Positions 42,209 to 43,327 of a DNA stretch of 43,327 nucleotides are shown here, in pieces. Below the pieces are notes generated by a model. The model saw only the letters and a list, made by a program, of their open reading frames with translations, searched no databases and was not told the DNA's origin. The stretch's first letter is position 1; each line of letters opens with the position of its first letter. Origin of the DNA: JAAZLS01 sp964463285 (lineage in GTDB: Bacteria; Bacillota; Dethiobacteria; DTU022); contig CAYXBB010000013.1 in the NCBI GenBank assembly GCA_964463285.1, forward strand, positions 1 through 43,327. Direction: 5' to 3'. Position numbers and translations under genes: made by a program.

Positions 42209-42568
42209 CTACCTCATCTTCATAAAATCCGGTGCATCAATAGTTCCATAGTGGGCGAACATTTTCACAATCAACGCCAGAGCAAAAGCTGACGTGGAGA
42301 AACCAACCACGATCCCGGTCAAGATCAGCCCCGAAGGCAGGGGGTTAATATAAAGCTCGGCCGGTGCCGCCGGATCGAGGATCGGCGCAACCCCGCCTTC
42401 TATATTTCCAAAGGCGATGTAGAACAAGAAAACCGCACTGGAAATAATATTTAACCCGATAACTTTTTTTATAAGGTTGGGTTGGGTGAGAACTATAACG
42501 GTACCGATGCCGAAGATAATAACTGAAACCAGATAGGGGTAGTTTATAATGATTGCTTCCCAGTTCAT
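42209..42568 (-). CDS. mrpC: Na+/H+ antiporter subunit MrpC
   Basis: A 119-residue MrpC, related to NuoK, with three membrane helices (LVSVIIFGIGTVIVL, VIGLNIISSAVFLFYIAFG, LILTGIVVGFSTSAFALALI). The motif DPAAPAELYINPLPSGLILT between helices two and three is characteristic. ATG 42568 overlaps the mrpB stop as ATGA. Reading the frame further upstream to 42799 gives sequence antiparallel in function to mrpB and is not credible. Confidence 0.93.
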   Translation of the reverse strand: MNWEAIIINYPYLVSVIIFGIGTVIVLTQPNLIKKVIGLNIISSAVFLFYIAFGNIEGGVAPILDPAAPAELYINPLPSGLILTGIVVGFSTSAFALALIVKMFAHYGTIDAPDFMKMR

Positions 42569-42972
42569 TCTTTTTGATCCTCCGCCATCAAATAAAAGAT
42601 GCTTAAAATCGTACTGGCTACCAGCAAGCCAATACCCAGGTTCACCACAGAAATAATTCCAACACTGAAAAGTTCTCCGGGAGATCCGGTTGGGCCGTGA
42701 TGGGTCGGAAGTAGATACTTGGTGGCCTCCATGAGACTGCCGATGCCGATGAAAACTACGGCGATATCGAGCGGTAAGTAGCGCAGGCGCTCTCTCCATT
42801 TCAGGTCGAAGATCAACAGATAGAGCAGCACTCCCAGGCCAAGCACTACTCCGCCGGCAAAGCCGCCCCCTGGAGAAAGATGACCGTGGGCTATAACATA
42901 GAAACCATACATCAAAACAAGCAGCAGCACATACCGGAAAACGATCTTGGCAATGTCATCCTTCAAACCCAC
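42565..42972 (-). CDS. mrpB: Na+/H+ antiporter subunit MrpB, first gene of the leftward operon
   Basis: A 135-residue MrpB with four membrane helices and the signature HGHLSPGGGFAGGVVLGLGV; GIGSLMEATKYLL and VNLGIGLLVASTILSIFY also fit. This family covers both stand-alone MrpB and the end of fused MrpA. The GTG at 42972 has GGAGG only three bases upstream; TTG 42966, nine bases from the site, may be the true start. With 355 bases of non-coding sequence upstream, the operon really begins with mrpB and lacks a classical fused mrpA in front. Confidence 0.92.
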   Translation of the reverse strand: MGLKDDIAKIVFRYVLLLVLMYGFYVIAHGHLSPGGGFAGGVVLGLGVLLYLLIFDLKWRERLRYLPLDIAVVFIGIGSLMEATKYLLPTHHGPTGSPGELFSVGIISVVNLGIGLLVASTILSIFYLMAEDQKE

Positions 42973-43238
42973 AACCCTCCTGTCCTGTATTTACGAAGTT
43001 CATTCAGTTAGGACAATTAACAATACATTTTGTAAATTTATTCTCCATGGGCCATGAGTTTCCTTCTTAGAAAGTAAAGTTGGAACCGATTGAATCTTCT
43101 GCAACCGGGGCTTTATCAATTTTTTTGAAGATCGGAGCCGGGGACGAGAGCCAGATCACTACCTATTATATAGCCAGGTCCTGTTTCCAATTAACATTTT
43201 CTTCGGCAGCCGGGTAGATTGACACTGCCGGAGAGGGC
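42973..43238. other. Region upstream of the leftward Mrp operon
   Basis: No gene is visible. A TATAAT (leftward, 43165-43170) has a weak TTAATT partner 18 bases further upstream and would give a leader of nearly 200 bases. The leader includes an ATCTTC/GAAGAT inverted repeat separated by a GC-rich loop. I compared it with known Na+, Li+ and c-di-AMP riboswitches from memory and saw no match. Reading rightward, TTGACA (43219-43224) stands 18 bases before TAAAAT. Confidence 0.35.
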
Positions 43239-43327
43239 ATGATAAAATACGGCATACTATATGGGATAAGCGCGGTGGGGTTAGTGCTTTTACCAATCTA
43301 TTCATTTGATCAATTTAAACAACGCAA
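43239..43327 (+). CDS. Possible start of a rightward gene, cut by the window end
   Basis: An open frame from ATG 43239 runs to the edge without a stop. It encodes 29 residues with a hydrophobic stretch (YGILYGISAVGLVLLPIYSF) like a signal or membrane anchor. GGAGAGGG lies only one base before the ATG, and a possible -10 box overlaps the first codons, so the start or the gene may be wrong. No function can be given. Confidence 0.25.
   Translation, partial: MIKYGILYGISAVGLVLLPIYSFDQFKQR

Noticed and set aside
42569..42799. N-terminal extension of MrpC
   Set aside because: It lies wholly within mrpB in another frame, and a normal ATG with an ATGA overlap gives the standard MrpC length.
1..43327. 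CRISPR arrays, insertion sequences, prophage or integrase genes
   Set aside because: I saw no regularly spaced repeats, transposase motifs or attachment-site duplications.

Overview
The window looks like a chromosomal contig from an anaerobic, spore-forming Firmicute of the class Clostridia (Peptococcaceae/Syntrophomonas-like; lineage inferred, not proven). The evidence is two CotF-type spore coat genes, a DUF421/DUF4363 pair, a selenocysteine formate dehydrogenase built on NADH-dehydrogenase-like subunits, very strong GGAGG ribosome binding sites and frequent GTG/TTG starts. A run of ten Ns at 38392-38401 shows that it is a draft or metagenomic assembly.

Layout. 1-3.5 kb: coat genes, DUF421/DUF4363, the Mg2+ channel gene mgtE with an overlapping leader ORF, and tRNA-Arg(CCG). 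3.7-8.7 kb: a large alkaline-phosphatase-like membrane protein and a pair of M16 peptidase-family proteins. 8.7-11.6 kb: a Ca2+/Mn2+-type P-type ATPase read leftward behind a yybP-ykoY manganese riboswitch with its own promoter and terminator. 11.8-15.5 kb: an archaeal/eukaryotic-type prolyl-tRNA synthetase, a TetR regulator, a metallophosphoesterase and a rhomboid protease. 15.75-21.9 kb: a soluble NAD-linked formate dehydrogenase operon (NuoE-like, a small Cys-rich protein, NuoF-like, selenocysteine FdhA with SECIS) followed by fdhD. 21.9-27.9 kb: a P-loop/Asp23-like protein, aroA, a lipoprotein, and an exonuclease next to a cNMP-CBS-nucleotidyltransferase protein.

28.2-43.0 kb is the most unusual part: two convergent operons that encode ion-translocating membrane modules. 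The rightward operon has four complex-I/Mrp-type antiporter subunits in a row. The leftward operon has mrpB-C-D-E-F-G, then MbhD-like and MbhE-like genes (the parts normally fused at the end of MrpA), then two more antiporter-like subunits. In total there are seven antiporter-like proteins, all keeping the membrane Glu and Lys residues, and no hydrogenase or NADH-oxidising subunit in either operon. Two of the subunits in each operon are paralogues in opposite order. Between the operons lie a terminator and a promoter-driven gene for a 36-residue membrane protein.

Working picture (inference): formate dehydrogenase exchanges electrons between formate and NAD(H), possibly with ferredoxin. The Mrp-like machinery exchanges Na+ and H+ across the membrane, which suits an energy-limited anaerobe. 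Metal homeostasis is visible twice, through a Mn2+ riboswitch and a possible Mg2+-responsive leader ORF.
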